Shown: positions 35,831 to 45,571, numbered from the stretch's first letter. The stretch is DNA of 64,000 nucleotides from Permianibacter aggregans (GCF_009756665.1 NZ_CP037953.1:3162001-3226000); one strand, 5' to 3'. Notes: a model not told the origin generated them from the letters alone. Translations and numbers: made by a program.

Positions 35831-36339
35831 TGGGAAAACCTGTATGGAAGTTTCTGCTCATTGTAAGGGCTCCGAGTTCGCTGGTGCCAATTTCTCAACC
35901 CGGCTGTCGCAAACTGGCCGGAAAGATTGTTGTTTCCAGTCACTCTGCACCAAGCTGGCTACAATTTTGTCGTTGCCGAAGTTGACGATGCCGCCACTTA
36001 CGTAAAGCGTCAACTTGCTTTACAACAAAAAGAAATAACTTATGCCAATCTGAGGTTTCTCGGTGAGTTTATGTATCTTTATGTAGGTTTTTATGCCTTG
36101 AAGAGAAAGTAAGTACTCGCATTGTCGGAAAGTTTTACGAAGCAGCGTGAATTTTTACCAATGCTGCGGCGTTTGAGTCAGTGCTTATAAGCCTAAGTCC
36201 CAGTGCCAGTTGATTTTATGTTCAGTGGGAATGGGTTTTGCAGACTCGCCGTTCGTGTCCGATTTCATTTTCGGACCGGTGTTCACAGTGGAGAGGTATG
36301 TGAACGCCGATAACGATAACGCCAAAGGAGTGCCACGGC
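35831..36339. other. Intergenic region with structured leader
   Basis: 509 bases between DUF2909 and the large secreted protein. A 61-codon plus frame at 35927 has poor composition and no ribosome site. Two hairpins lie before the next gene: GTCCGA/TCGGAC at 36257-36276 and GGTGTTCACA/TGTGAACGCC at 36278-36308. No known riboswitch consensus was recognised. Confidence 0.5.
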
Positions 36340-39297
36340 ATGAGGAAGAAAACCATCCTCGGACTGGCAACGTTGGCTGCGGCAGTCAGCATTTCACTGC
36401 ACGCAGCTCCCGTTACTTCGTCCGTCCCCGCATCAAAAGCCGAAACGATTCCGTTTAAAGTCGGCAAAGAACGCAGCGCTGCAGAGCGCCTCCAAGATGA
36501 AGCCGCTTTAAAGGCGGCTAAAGCCAACGCCAGCATCAAGTCTCAGAAGAAAACCGAAGGGGTTGAAGTCAACAACCGCTTCCCGGAAGAGCTGTTGTTG
36601 CGCAAACCGATCAACACCAAGCGCGACGTGCTGGCTGCCAAGAATGACAAGGCCAAGTCCGGTATTTTTGCGTTGTTTGATCCAACGGTGAAAAACTCGC
36701 CAGCCGTTGAACTGTCGGTGCCGGGTTACAGCAATGATGACAACGCGGCCGTCAACGGTGTGCGCATTGCCCCGCCGGATACCAATGGTGATGTCAGCCC
36801 GGAATACTATGTCCAGTACGTCAACCTCGGTTGGGTTGTATTGAACAAAGCTGATGGTTCCGTGGCCTATGGTCCGGTTGCCGGCAACTCATTCTGGCAA
36901 GGCTTTGGCGGTGCGTGCGAAGCCGAAAACGCCGGTGACCCGATCGTGCTCTACGATCACATTGCCGATCGCTGGTTGTTCAGCCAGTTCACTTCCTCAA
37001 CCGTCGATGGCCACCAGTGCGTAGCGATTTCCAAAGACAACAAACCGTTCCCGGATGCCGGTGAAACGGCTGCTGACCAGTATTACCGCTACGACTTCGT
37101 CGTTAGCCCGAATGGTCAGTTCAACGATTATCCAAAAATCACCGTATGGCCAGATGGCTACTACATGACCACAAACGAATTCACCGCCAGCTTCGTTGGC
37201 GTCAACGTCACGGTATTTGACCGGACCGCGATGCTGGCCGGCAACCCGGCCTCGTTCGTTCAGTGGAGCCTTGGCACCAACGATACATTCAGCACCCAAC
37301 CTAGCCATTTGGAAGGCCCGGATCTGCCGCCAGCCGGCACCTGTAACACGCTGATTCATGTGTCCGACGCTGAAGTTTGGGGTTCACCGTTTGACAGCTA
37401 TCGCAGCTGGCAGGCCTGTGTCGATTTCGACACCCCCGGAAACTCAACCCTGACCGAAAATCCGCGCTTGGCCGTGGCCGCGTTCGATGCCGAACTCTGC
37501 GGCTTCAACCGTAACTGCGTACCGCAACCGACCGGTCAAAGCCTGGATACCTTGGCGCAATTCACCATGTATCGCTTTGCCACCCGTTACTTCCCGGGTC
37601 AAGGCCTGAAAGGTGTTGTCACTCATACCGTTGATGTCGGCGGTAACCGTGGTGGCGTGCGCTGGGCCGACTTGGGCATCAGTGGTGCGGGCTTGTCGAT
37701 TAACGACCAAGGCACGATTGATGCACCAGATGGCGTCTGGCGTTGGTTGCCATCCGGTGCGATGGATTCCTCCGGCAATATCGCCGTCATCTATTCGCGC
37801 GGTAATGCGGCGAACTTCGCTTCGCCTTATTACTCGGCACGTGAAGCAGGTGATCCGGCCGGTACGATGCAAACCGAAGCCGTATGTCATAACTCAACTG
37901 GCGGTCAAACTGGCACCAACCGTTGGGCCGACTATGCCTCAGTCAGCGTTGACCCGGTCGACAATTGCACGTTCTGGATGACCCACGAATACGTGGAAAC
38001 TACCGGTTCGTTCAACTGGAATACCCGTGTTTGCAGCTTCCGTTTCCCGAGTTGCGGTGAACCGAGTTTCGGTCTGGCCGGCGACAACCTGGCGCAAGAG
38101 TTCTGCTCGGCTGATGGCGCAACGCTGACCCCGATCAATCTCGATGTCGCCAGCTTCCAGGGCTTCACCGATCCGGTGACCTTGAGCTACGACAACCTGC
38201 CGACCGGCTTCAGTGGCAACTTCAGCAACAACCCGGTTGTGCCACCAGGCACCAGCATTGCCCAGTTGTTTGCCGATTCGACCGTCAGTTCTGGTCTGTA
38301 TAACTTCCGGATCAAAGGCATGTCGGGTTCAACCGAGCGCTTCCTGAACGTTAGCGCCCGCGCGTTCGCCTCGGCGCCATCGGCACCGACACTAATCGAT
38401 CCGGCGGATGGTTCATCCGGCGTCAATACGCAACCGACGTTTACCTGGAATGCTTCCGCGATTGCGCAAAGCTACACCATCCAGATCGACGACGATGCCG
38501 ACTTCAGCTCGCCGGAAATCGATGAAACCGTTAACGGCACCAGCTTCACGCCGGCTTCGGCCCTGAACACGGATACCAACTACTACTGGCGTGTAATCGC
38601 GAACAACGTTTGCGGTTCCAGCGCGGCGTCGGCGGTATCGACGTTCTCGACTGGCCTGTTGGTCTGCTTGGCGCCAAATCTGCCGATTCCGGACAACAAC
38701 GTTACCGGTGTGATCAGCATCCTGAATGCGGCCGATGTCGGTGCGATCGAAGATCTGAACGTATCGATCAACGCTTCGCATACCTGGGTTGGTGATCTGA
38801 AATTCTCGCTGCGTCATGTTGCCAGCAATACGACAATCGACCTGATCGATCGCCCCGGTGTACCGGGCTCGACCTTCGGCTGCTCGTTCAACAACATTGA
38901 TGCCACGCTGGACGATGCCTCGGCTCAGCCGGTTGAAACCACTTGCAACAGCTCTGGCCCTGCCTTGGCTGGTGTATTGCAACCGAACCAGCCGCTGTCG
39001 GCATTCAACGGTTTGGAATTCAGCGGTGATTGGGAACTGCGCATTTCCGACCTTGCTGGTGGCGACACCGGAACGGTTAACCAATGGTGCGTAGTGCCGG
39101 TCTTGGCCGCCATTCCTGGCGACCTGAATGACGACCGTTGCGTGGATATCGATGATATGTCGTTGTTGCTCGCGGCAATTCGCAACCGCAGCACCGATCC
39201 GCTGTACGACATCAATGGTGACGGCAAGGTCAATAACAATGACCGTCGTGCCCTGACTGATCTGTACACGAATCCGGGCGGCGCGCGTTGCGATTAA
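36340..39297 (+). CDS. Large secreted protein with Fn3-like, P-domain and dockerin-like modules
   Basis: 985 residues from ATG 36340 (AAAGGAG upstream), signal peptide about 1-22. A 600-residue N-terminal portion of Asn/Asp-rich repeats with no recognised domain (VNLGWVVLNKADGSVAYGPV), Fn3-like segment about 679-770, a proprotein-convertase P/Homo B domain from about 776 (LNVSINASHTWVGDLKF) and a terminal dockerin-like pair of EF-hand loops at about 926-985 (DLNDDRCVDIDDMS, DINGDGKVNNND). Ca2+-binding surface protein; function unknown. Confidence 0.82.
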   Translation: MRKKTILGLATLAAAVSISLHAAPVTSSVPASKAETIPFKVGKERSAAERLQDEAALKAAKANASIKSQKKTEGVEVNNRFPEELLLRKPINTKRDVLAAKNDKAKSGIFALFDPTVKNSPAVELSVPGYSNDDNAAVNGVRIAPPDTNGDVSPEYYVQYVNLGWVVLNKADGSVAYGPVAGNSFWQGFGGACEAENAGDPIVLYDHIADRWLFSQFTSSTVDGHQCVAISKDNKPFPDAGETAADQYYRYDFVVSPNGQFNDYPKITVWPDGYYMTTNEFTASFVGVNVTVFDRTAMLAGNPASFVQWSLGTNDTFSTQPSHLEGPDLPPAGTCNTLIHVSDAEVWGSPFDSYRSWQACVDFDTPGNSTLTENPRLAVAAFDAELCGFNRNCVPQPTGQSLDTLAQFTMYRFATRYFPGQGLKGVVTHTVDVGGNRGGVRWADLGISGAGLSINDQGTIDAPDGVWRWLPSGAMDSSGNIAVIYSRGNAANFASPYYSAREAGDPAGTMQTEAVCHNSTGGQTGTNRWADYASVSVDPVDNCTFWMTHEYVETTGSFNWNTRVCSFRFPSCGEPSFGLAGDNLAQEFCSADGATLTPINLDVASFQGFTDPVTLSYDNLPTGFSGNFSNNPVVPPGTSIAQLFADSTVSSGLYNFRIKGMSGSTERFLNVSARAFASAPSAPTLIDPADGSSGVNTQPTFTWNASAIAQSYTIQIDDDADFSSPEIDETVNGTSFTPASALNTDTNYYWRVIANNVCGSSAASAVSTFSTGLLVCLAPNLPIPDNNVTGVISILNAADVGAIEDLNVSINASHTWVGDLKFSLRHVASNTTIDLIDRPGVPGSTFGCSFNNIDATLDDASAQPVETTCNSSGPALAGVLQPNQPLSAFNGLEFSGDWELRISDLAGGDTGTVNQWCVVPVLAAIPGDLNDDRCVDIDDMSLLLAAIRNRSTDPLYDINGDGKVNNNDRRALTDLYTNPGGARCD

Positions 39298-39358
39298 TCC
39301 CGATACAGGAACAGGTGGCTGACAACCGTCAGCCACCGATAAAAATGGAGTACTTCTC

Positions 39359-40180
39359 ATGAAGATGAAAAAAGTGTTTGGAGCCGCGGTTCTGGCCATT
39401 GCCAGCATGGTTTCCCACTCGGCATTTGCCGACCTGATTCTGCCGACGGACCCCTTGGTGAAAACCAACCATCCGTCGCTGAACACCGGCAATGTCGGCG
39501 GTGATCCGGTAAGCATCGCGGCCACCAGTGGCTGCGCCAGCAGTGATTACTGCACACTGACCGAATTGATCAATGGTGGTTCGCTGTCCGCTGGCGGTTT
39601 GACCTTCGGCAACTTCAACCTCGACTTCGATTTCGGCTACGGCGATGCGCTCGACACCGATAACGTATGGGTGCGGGTATTCGATTTCGGCGGCGCGATC
39701 ATGCTCGACTATGATTTCGCTCCGCTTGGTTTCGGTGGCCCATTGCCTACGTTGCTGTCCGGCGAAGCGAGTGGCTTTATCGACTTGAGCTACTCGGTAG
39801 TCAGTGATAGCAGTGTCGATATTTTTGCTGCCTGGTTATGGGATATGATTGGTGCCGGTACGGCCGACGCTGATTACGAACTGCAATTCGACATGACGCT
39901 GTTCGATGGTGACACCGAGTTGGCTTATTTGTATCTGTACAGCCTGCTGGAAAATAATTCGGTCATCGATTCCGATGCCGATGACTTGGCCATTTTCGCC
40001 GCGTTGAACTCGCTGAACGTGTGGAATTCGATTTCGGCCATTTCGTATGAAGGCCTGAATCTGTTCTACATCGGCGATCAGATGTTCTTCACCGAAGTTA
40101 CCCAAGTACCGGCACCGTTCACCGTGCTGTTGTTTGGCTTCGGCCTTGCTGCACTGGGTTTGCGCAAACGCGTACGCTAA
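39359..40180 (+). CDS. Secreted PEP-CTERM-type protein
   Basis: 273 residues from ATG 39359 (GGAG upstream), signal peptide about 1-24, an Asp/Gly-rich beta body without known domain, and a PEP-CTERM-like tail (VPAPFTVLLFGFGLAALGLRKR) with VPAP, a hydrophobic helix and terminal Arg/Lys. It lies 62 bases after the dockerin-like gene. Likely surface or matrix component. Confidence 0.82.
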   Translation: MKMKKVFGAAVLAIASMVSHSAFADLILPTDPLVKTNHPSLNTGNVGGDPVSIAATSGCASSDYCTLTELINGGSLSAGGLTFGNFNLDFDFGYGDALDTDNVWVRVFDFGGAIMLDYDFAPLGFGGPLPTLLSGEASGFIDLSYSVVSDSSVDIFAAWLWDMIGAGTADADYELQFDMTLFDGDTELAYLYLYSLLENNSVIDSDADDLAIFAALNSLNVWNSISAISYEGLNLFYIGDQMFFTEVTQVPAPFTVLLFGFGLAALGLRKRVR

Positions 40181-40191
40181 AAGCGGCAGTG

Positions 40192-40221
40192 AAAAAGGGC
40201 AGAGCAATCTGCCCTTTTTTT
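40192..40221 (+). terminator. Rho-independent terminator
   Basis: Hairpin arms AAAAGGGCAGA/TCTGCCCTTTT around a GCAA tetraloop, followed by T residues, right after the PEP-CTERM gene. Confidence 0.92.
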
Positions 40222-40460
40222 ATTTGAAGTGTTGTTTTATTGTGGCGGGCATTCGCTGTTTACATGTTTCCTTATAAGCATGTAAGTCATGTCACGAGAA
40301 GCTACTTCAACGTGCATGGAGTGAGTAGTGCGAACATGGAGTCCAAGGGCATCAAGGGCTATTGGTAGGTTTTTTGTACTCCGCGACGAACCACTCATCT
40401 TCACCCAGGCAGTGTTTGAAATCGCTTCTTCACGGATTGAAATAAAAGGCTGTTAAAACA

Positions 40461-42341
40461 ATGCGTTGTAAAAGCACCATTTTCTGTGTGGCTATTCTTG
40501 CTTTTTCCGTCAATCACGCCGTCTCGGCAGAACATAATGCAGAAACGATTACGGTGCACGGTACCCGCGTTATCGCCTCTGGCTACGACATGGTGTCGGC
40601 CGCTGTGCAGACGGTTGAGCTCGACGATAATCCGTTTCCGGCGACAACACTGACCGATGCGCTGCTGGAATTGGATGGCATCGAAACCAGCGGCCAGGGT
40701 GGTTGGTTTCAAGTGTTTTCTGTGCGCGGCGTTTCGCGCAATCGGGTGGTGACGTTTCTTTCCGGTATTCCGATTTACACCGAGCGTCGCGCCGGCAGTT
40801 CGGTGCATTTCATTGATCCCGCCTTGCTGGAGCGTGCCACCGTGATTTCCGGGCCAGCCACCAGCATCTACGGTGTGGGCGCTATTGGCGGCGTTGTGCA
40901 GTTGGAGGCCTCCACCATTTCTGCACCGCGATTTGGCCTGCGTTACGACAGCAATGGCGATGGTTATTCCCTGTATGGCGGCACTGGCGGTGAAACGTAT
41001 TCTTTGGGCGTTGCCTATCAAAAACAGGACGACAGTGAAGCGGCCAATGGTTTGTTGCTTAATGATCATGGTGAGCGCTGGTCAACGCTGTATCGGCAAC
41101 AATGGCAAGCGTTTGGCGGCAAACTGGAATTGTTGGCGATGCCGGCAAAACTCGATGATGTCGGTCGCGTCAATGCCGACTTTTACGATGGCACCGTAAC
41201 CGAAACGCCAGAAGAACAGCATCTGCCGCTACGTTTGAGTTACACCGACAACCGTTTTTGGCAAGCCGCCGTCTGGTTGCACGACAGCGAGATGACGACG
41301 GTGACCACCGAAATCGGCAACGAAAGCAATGCCGTTGAAAACCTCGCAACCGATTACGGCGTTAACCTCCATCGTTTGTTGCCGGGTGAACAATGGAACA
41401 GCCGCATTGGTGTGGAACACGCGGCGCGCCGATCAGTCAATGCCGATGAGTCGCTGACGGATTTGAACACGATGATCGTCACCGAGCGCGCAGCGCTTGC
41501 CGACGGCGAAGAGGCGCAGCTGGGATTATTTGCCGAAACCGAAACGGTGATTGGCGACAGCACCTTGCAGTTTGGTCTGCGTTGGACTGATATTGAGCAA
41601 TCGGCCGCTGGATTCTCGTCCATTTCTGATCAGGCCGTGGCGATGCACGCCGGCTGGCGTTATCAGCAAAACGATGCCTGGATGTGGACGATCGGTATTG
41701 GTTCGGCTTATCGTTTCCCGGCGCTGACCGAACGTTTCTACAACGGTATGACGGCGCGTGGTGATTTGCTTGGCAATGCCGATCTGGAGCCAGAACAGGC
41801 TGTGGGCATTGATCTCGGTTTACACGCGCGCGTCGGTGCCGGTGTGCTGCGCACGCAGCTCTATCATCAGGAGTTCGAGGACTATATCGAGCGCATCAAC
41901 CTGCCGAATCGAACCCGCACTTACGTGAACCTGGCCGAAGGTGAAATTTACGGAGCCGAACTCAGTTATCGCTGGAACTGGAACGAGCAATGGTACAGCG
42001 AACTGTCCGGACACTATGTTCACGGCGAAAGCGGCGAAGGCGAGCCGTTGTCGGAAATTCCCGCCTCAAGAGCGCAGGCCTCGGTAGGTGTGCGCGCCGA
42101 CCGCTGTCAGGCGGAGCTGCGCTTGACGCATCGCCTGGAAAAAGACGATGTCGGAGGGGATGAGTTACTGCTGGACTCCAGTTCCTATGCCGATATCAGT
42201 GCCAGTTGTTTTATCGGAGACCATTGGCGCCTGTCGCTGGTTTCACGTAACCTCAATGACGAGCTATACCGCCTGAATGCCGATGAACAATCGGGATTCG
42301 CGCGGGGTCGTAATATCGAGCTGGTGATCGACTGGCGATAA
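40461..42341 (+). CDS. TonB-dependent outer-membrane receptor
   Basis: 626 residues, signal peptide about 1-23. TonB-box-like ETITVHGTRV near 28-37, plug domain (GWFQVFSVRGVSRNRVVTFLSGI, GPATSIYGVGAIGGVV) and a 22-strand-type barrel ending in NIELVIDWR, with the terminal aromatic typical of outer-membrane proteins. Ligand unknown; a catecholate/ferric or cobalamin-type receptor is possible. No B12 riboswitch seen upstream. Confidence 0.92.
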   Translation: MRCKSTIFCVAILAFSVNHAVSAEHNAETITVHGTRVIASGYDMVSAAVQTVELDDNPFPATTLTDALLELDGIETSGQGGWFQVFSVRGVSRNRVVTFLSGIPIYTERRAGSSVHFIDPALLERATVISGPATSIYGVGAIGGVVQLEASTISAPRFGLRYDSNGDGYSLYGGTGGETYSLGVAYQKQDDSEAANGLLLNDHGERWSTLYRQQWQAFGGKLELLAMPAKLDDVGRVNADFYDGTVTETPEEQHLPLRLSYTDNRFWQAAVWLHDSEMTTVTTEIGNESNAVENLATDYGVNLHRLLPGEQWNSRIGVEHAARRSVNADESLTDLNTMIVTERAALADGEEAQLGLFAETETVIGDSTLQFGLRWTDIEQSAAGFSSISDQAVAMHAGWRYQQNDAWMWTIGIGSAYRFPALTERFYNGMTARGDLLGNADLEPEQAVGIDLGLHARVGAGVLRTQLYHQEFEDYIERINLPNRTRTYVNLAEGEIYGAELSYRWNWNEQWYSELSGHYVHGESGEGEPLSEIPASRAQASVGVRADRCQAELRLTHRLEKDDVGGDELLLDSSSYADISASCFIGDHWRLSLVSRNLNDELYRLNADEQSGFARGRNIELVIDWR

Positions 42342-42374
42342 CCGGCTTATTCACCTACAGGGAGCACGAACCAT

Positions 42375-43340
42375 ATGGATGCCAAATCCTTCGCCCTCGC
42401 TTTCAGCCTGTTGGCCGTCAGTGGTCTGAGTCTTGCCGCCAAACCGGTCAAGCCACCGAGCGAGCAACTGCGTCATGAGCGCAACCAAATTGCCGTGGTT
42501 ACCGTGCAGTCGGTCGCCAAACAAGCGGTCACCGTCGAACAGCAACAATCATTGATGGGTGATGCGTTCAACACCATCACGCTGCATTTCGACCCGGCCG
42601 CCAAGCCAGAGCTGGTGAAGGGCCAACAAGCCATTGTCGTGTTCAGCCGTTTCCAGAAAGATCCGATGTTGCGCGATGTCTGGGTTGAGCGCGAAAAGGG
42701 ACCAACGATTGTCGATTTTCCGGAGGTGCCGGCTGCCTGGTTCCCGGTTTCCGACAGCTTGAAATTGCTGCTGAGTGGCCCGAACAAAGCTGTCGGCCCG
42801 GAAAAGCGGGTGGATGCTGCCTTGGATCTGGCGCAATCAAACGACACAGCCAATCAGTATTTCGGGGCGCTGGAACTGTTCCTCGATGAACAATTGCAGG
42901 CAGCACTGACACCGGAGCACAGCAAGCGCCTGGCCGCGATTGTGGCTAACCCAAAAACCAGTGAGCACCACAAAGAACTGTTGATGCGGGTTGCGGCCAG
43001 TCTGCCGGTTGATGATAGTGCCTGGCTGTTGCCGACCGCTCGTCAGCAGCTGACCGAACTGGGTGTCACTTACGATCTCGCTTCGCGCAAGCCGGCCTTG
43101 GCGCTGGTCAGTGCCCGTTTGATCAAAGAGCGCGGCAATGCCGATGATATCGAGCTGCTGGCGTCGCTATTGCACAGCAACGCGCCAGCGGTCGCTCGTG
43201 CCGCATTGGCCGGTTTGGCGCGCATTGCACCTGAGCAAGCCAAAGCCAAAGCCGAAGCGGCATTGGCCAAAGGCAATATTGCCGCTGACACGCGCCTGAG
43301 CCTGCAGCAGTACCTGAAAACCGGCAAGCTGCCGGGTTAA
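42375..43340 (+). CDS. Exported helical-repeat protein of unknown function
   Basis: 321 residues, signal peptide about 1-22 (ending LSLAAK), a beta-rich N-terminal half with DAFNTITLHFDPAAKPELVKGQQAIVVF, and an alpha-helical C-terminal half resembling HEAT repeats (LLHSNAPAVARAALAGLARIAPEQAKAKAEAAL). GGAG upstream. 33 bases after the TonB receptor, so they may form an operon and act together in the periplasm. Confidence 0.7.
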   Translation: MDAKSFALAFSLLAVSGLSLAAKPVKPPSEQLRHERNQIAVVTVQSVAKQAVTVEQQQSLMGDAFNTITLHFDPAAKPELVKGQQAIVVFSRFQKDPMLRDVWVEREKGPTIVDFPEVPAAWFPVSDSLKLLLSGPNKAVGPEKRVDAALDLAQSNDTANQYFGALELFLDEQLQAALTPEHSKRLAAIVANPKTSEHHKELLMRVAASLPVDDSAWLLPTARQQLTELGVTYDLASRKPALALVSARLIKERGNADDIELLASLLHSNAPAVARAALAGLARIAPEQAKAKAEAALAKGNIAADTRLSLQQYLKTGKLPG

Positions 43341-43462
43341 GTCCTTGCCTGCTCACTCTGCTGATCGCGGTTGGCAGAGTGAGTGCTCAAAAATAAAAAG
43401 GCACAAAACTCCTTCTTCAGTGACGTTGTCAAAACTTATCCTTCCCGCAGGTTGGTTTAGCA

Positions 43463-44278
43463 ATGACAAACGACTCCAACTCTCCCTCAGCACGACTCCT
43501 CCCGAAAACCGGGCGTGGAGAGCGCGTCTGCGAATTTCGCTTCTATGAGGAGTTGAATGCGTTTTTACCGCCGGAGTGGCGCAAAAAAACGCTTCGTTAC
43601 GCGTTCAACGGTACGCCTTCGGTCAAGGACGCAATTCAGGCGCTGGGGGTACCGAAAACCGAGGTCGATTTGATCCTGGTCGATGGCCAGTCGGTGAATT
43701 TTTCTTATCGCTTGCAAGGGGGCGAGCGAGTCGCGGTGTATCCAGTATTTGAATCACTGGAAATTGGCGGTTTGCAGCGCTTGCGTTTTGCGCCGCTGCG
43801 TGAGACAAAATTTGTACTCGATGTGCATCTAGGCAAGCTGGTGCGCTGGTTGCGCCTGGCCGGTTTTGATTGTCGGTATCAAAACGATTTTAGCGATCAG
43901 CAATTGATCGACATCAGCAACACCGAACATAGAATCCTGCTGACCCGCGATACCGGCATCCTGAAACGCAATGAAGTCAGCCATGGCTTGTTTGTTCACC
44001 AAACCGAACCGGAAGTGCAATGTCAGGAAATTTTGTCGCGCCTCGATTTGTATCAACGTATGCAACCGTTCAGCCGTTGCCTGCGCTGCAATGGTGAGCT
44101 GAAGCCGGTCGCCAAACAGGAAGTTGCTGAACTGTTGCCGGAGCGAGTGCGGCGCGATCAATCGTCGTTTGTGCGCTGTCAGCAATGCCGGAAAATCTAT
44201 TGGCCCGGCAGTCATTATTCGCGCTTGCGGGAACGTTTCCAGCGATGGCAGCAAGATGCCCCGACCTCGACATCATGA
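43463..44278 (+). CDS. Mut7-C RNase-like protein with ubiquitin-like N-terminus
   Basis: 271 residues. N-terminal Mut7-C ubiquitin-like domain (about 22-100, VCEFRFYEELNAFLPPEWR), then Mut7-C (about 115-260): KFVLDVHLGKLVRWLRLAGFDCRY with the catalytic Asp-rich PIN-like core (LLTRDTGIL) and a zinc ribbon Cys206/209/239/242. Predicted metal-dependent RNase; role in RNA metabolism unknown. No strong ribosome site. Confidence 0.9.
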   Translation: MTNDSNSPSARLLPKTGRGERVCEFRFYEELNAFLPPEWRKKTLRYAFNGTPSVKDAIQALGVPKTEVDLILVDGQSVNFSYRLQGGERVAVYPVFESLEIGGLQRLRFAPLRETKFVLDVHLGKLVRWLRLAGFDCRYQNDFSDQQLIDISNTEHRILLTRDTGILKRNEVSHGLFVHQTEPEVQCQEILSRLDLYQRMQPFSRCLRCNGELKPVAKQEVAELLPERVRRDQSSFVRCQQCRKIYWPGSHYSRLRERFQRWQQDAPTSTS

Positions 44279-44296
44279 AACGATTGCGCAGACGGC

Positions 44297-45571
44297 TCAG
44301 CTTGCCGCCAGTTTCTCCAGCACATCCTGCTGCAGCAGCGCTTTCACTTCATCACTGTTGGCATGCAGTCCGTAACTGCCATCGGCAATACTCTCGCTGA
44401 TCTTGTACGGATTGCCATCGGGTGCGACACACACCTGCGCCAGATTCAACCGTCGCGGTGGGCACGGTTTGCCGTTGGCATCGCGCAGCACGACGACCAC
44501 AGGGCGTAAGCGATACGTCGCGTTGGACTCCAATACAATGCCGCATTCATCGGTATGCAAACGCACCAGCGTGCCGACCGGAAAAACACCAAGCCACTCG
44601 ATGAATTGCACGACCAGCTTGTCGTCGAACTGACTGCCGCGACCTTTCATCAACACTTTCAGCGCTTCCATCGGTGGTCGCGCCGTGTCATAAACCCGGT
44701 GACTGGTGATGGCATCGTAGACGTCGCAGATACTGACAATAAACGCACGATGTGGAATTTGTTCTTTGGTCAGGCCGCGCGGGTAACCGGTACCATCCAG
44801 CCGTTCATGATGAGCGTGGGTGACATCGACTACCGAAGTCGGTAAATCCTTGTGGCCAAGCAGCAATTCGTAGCCACGCTGAGCGTGCGATTTCATGTGC
44901 TCGAATTCTTCTACGCTCAGTTTTCCAGGCTTGTTCAGGATGCTCATGTCGACTTTCATTTTGCCGACATCGTGCAGCAGGCCAGCCAAGCCAATTACTT
45001 TCAGCTCCGGTTTGTCGTAGCCAAGAAAACGCGCGAAACCAATGCACAGCAATGACACCGATAAACAGTGTTGCGAGGTGTACTCGTCCTGCGATTTCAA
45101 GCGCATGAACCAAAGCATGGCGCTTTCGTTGCTGAGCATCTGCTCAACGGTTTCGGAAACATAGGATTTGCAGGCTTTGACGTCGAGGCCGCGACCGAGC
45201 TGAATATCGTGCAGGGCGCTTTTGATTAAATCCGAGCCGCGTTGATGCACCGCACGGGCATGCTCGATGGTTTGACTTAACGGTTTTTTGCCGGTTCTCA
45301 GCTCTCGCCGGTTTTTTTCCTCATCGTCTTGCGACTCGGCAATAACGTGGCGCTGCTGCGATTCGGTGACCGCGACAAAGCGGGTGTCATCAACGTAAAC
45401 GTACTCGCACTGCTGCTGCACGGCATCGATATCGGCGTGGCTCAACAGAGGAAACCCCTGAAACAGGAATGTAGTTTCCTCCCAGGGCTTGTCGACTTCG
45501 CAAACATACATGCCCAACAGCAATTGCGAACTGGGCAGTTTGCGCTTTCGTAATTCTTTGATACGGGACAA
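44297..45571 (-). CDS. HD-GYP domain c-di-GMP phosphodiesterase with DUF3391
   Basis: 424 residues: N-terminal DUF3391 (about 10-130) then an HD-GYP domain. His168 (QHCLSVS), HD at 200-201 (LLHDVGK), HHERLDGTGYPRGL at 254-267 (GYP at 262-264) and the aspartate of CDVYDAIT form the di-/tri-iron site that hydrolyses c-di-GMP to pGpG/GMP. A C-terminal tail of about 100 residues follows. Probably controls motility/biofilm transitions; could link to the surface proteins encoded upstream (inference). Confidence 0.93.
   Translation of the reverse strand: MSRIKELRKRKLPSSQLLLGMYVCEVDKPWEETTFLFQGFPLLSHADIDAVQQQCEYVYVDDTRFVAVTESQQRHVIAESQDDEEKNRRELRTGKKPLSQTIEHARAVHQRGSDLIKSALHDIQLGRGLDVKACKSYVSETVEQMLSNESAMLWFMRLKSQDEYTSQHCLSVSLLCIGFARFLGYDKPELKVIGLAGLLHDVGKMKVDMSILNKPGKLSVEEFEHMKSHAQRGYELLLGHKDLPTSVVDVTHAHHERLDGTGYPRGLTKEQIPHRAFIVSICDVYDAITSHRVYDTARPPMEALKVLMKGRGSQFDDKLVVQFIEWLGVFPVGTLVRLHTDECGIVLESNATYRLRPVVVVLRDANGKPCPPRRLNLAQVCVAPDGNPYKISESIADGSYGLHANSDEVKALLQQDVLEKLAAS

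Noticed and set aside
35927-36112. 61-codon plus-strand ORF
   Set aside because: No ribosome site or recognisable motif; likely chance open frame in an intergenic region.
36113-36339. c-di-GMP (GEMM) riboswitch upstream of the dockerin-like gene
   Set aside because: No CACGCACAGGGCAAACC-like core; only plain hairpins.
38413-39525. 370-codon minus-strand ORF over the dockerin-like gene
   Set aside because: Antisense shadow of a GC-rich coding frame with clear domains on the plus strand.
40222-40460. Cobalamin riboswitch upstream of the TonB receptor
   Set aside because: No B12-box-like sequence seen in the 240-base region.
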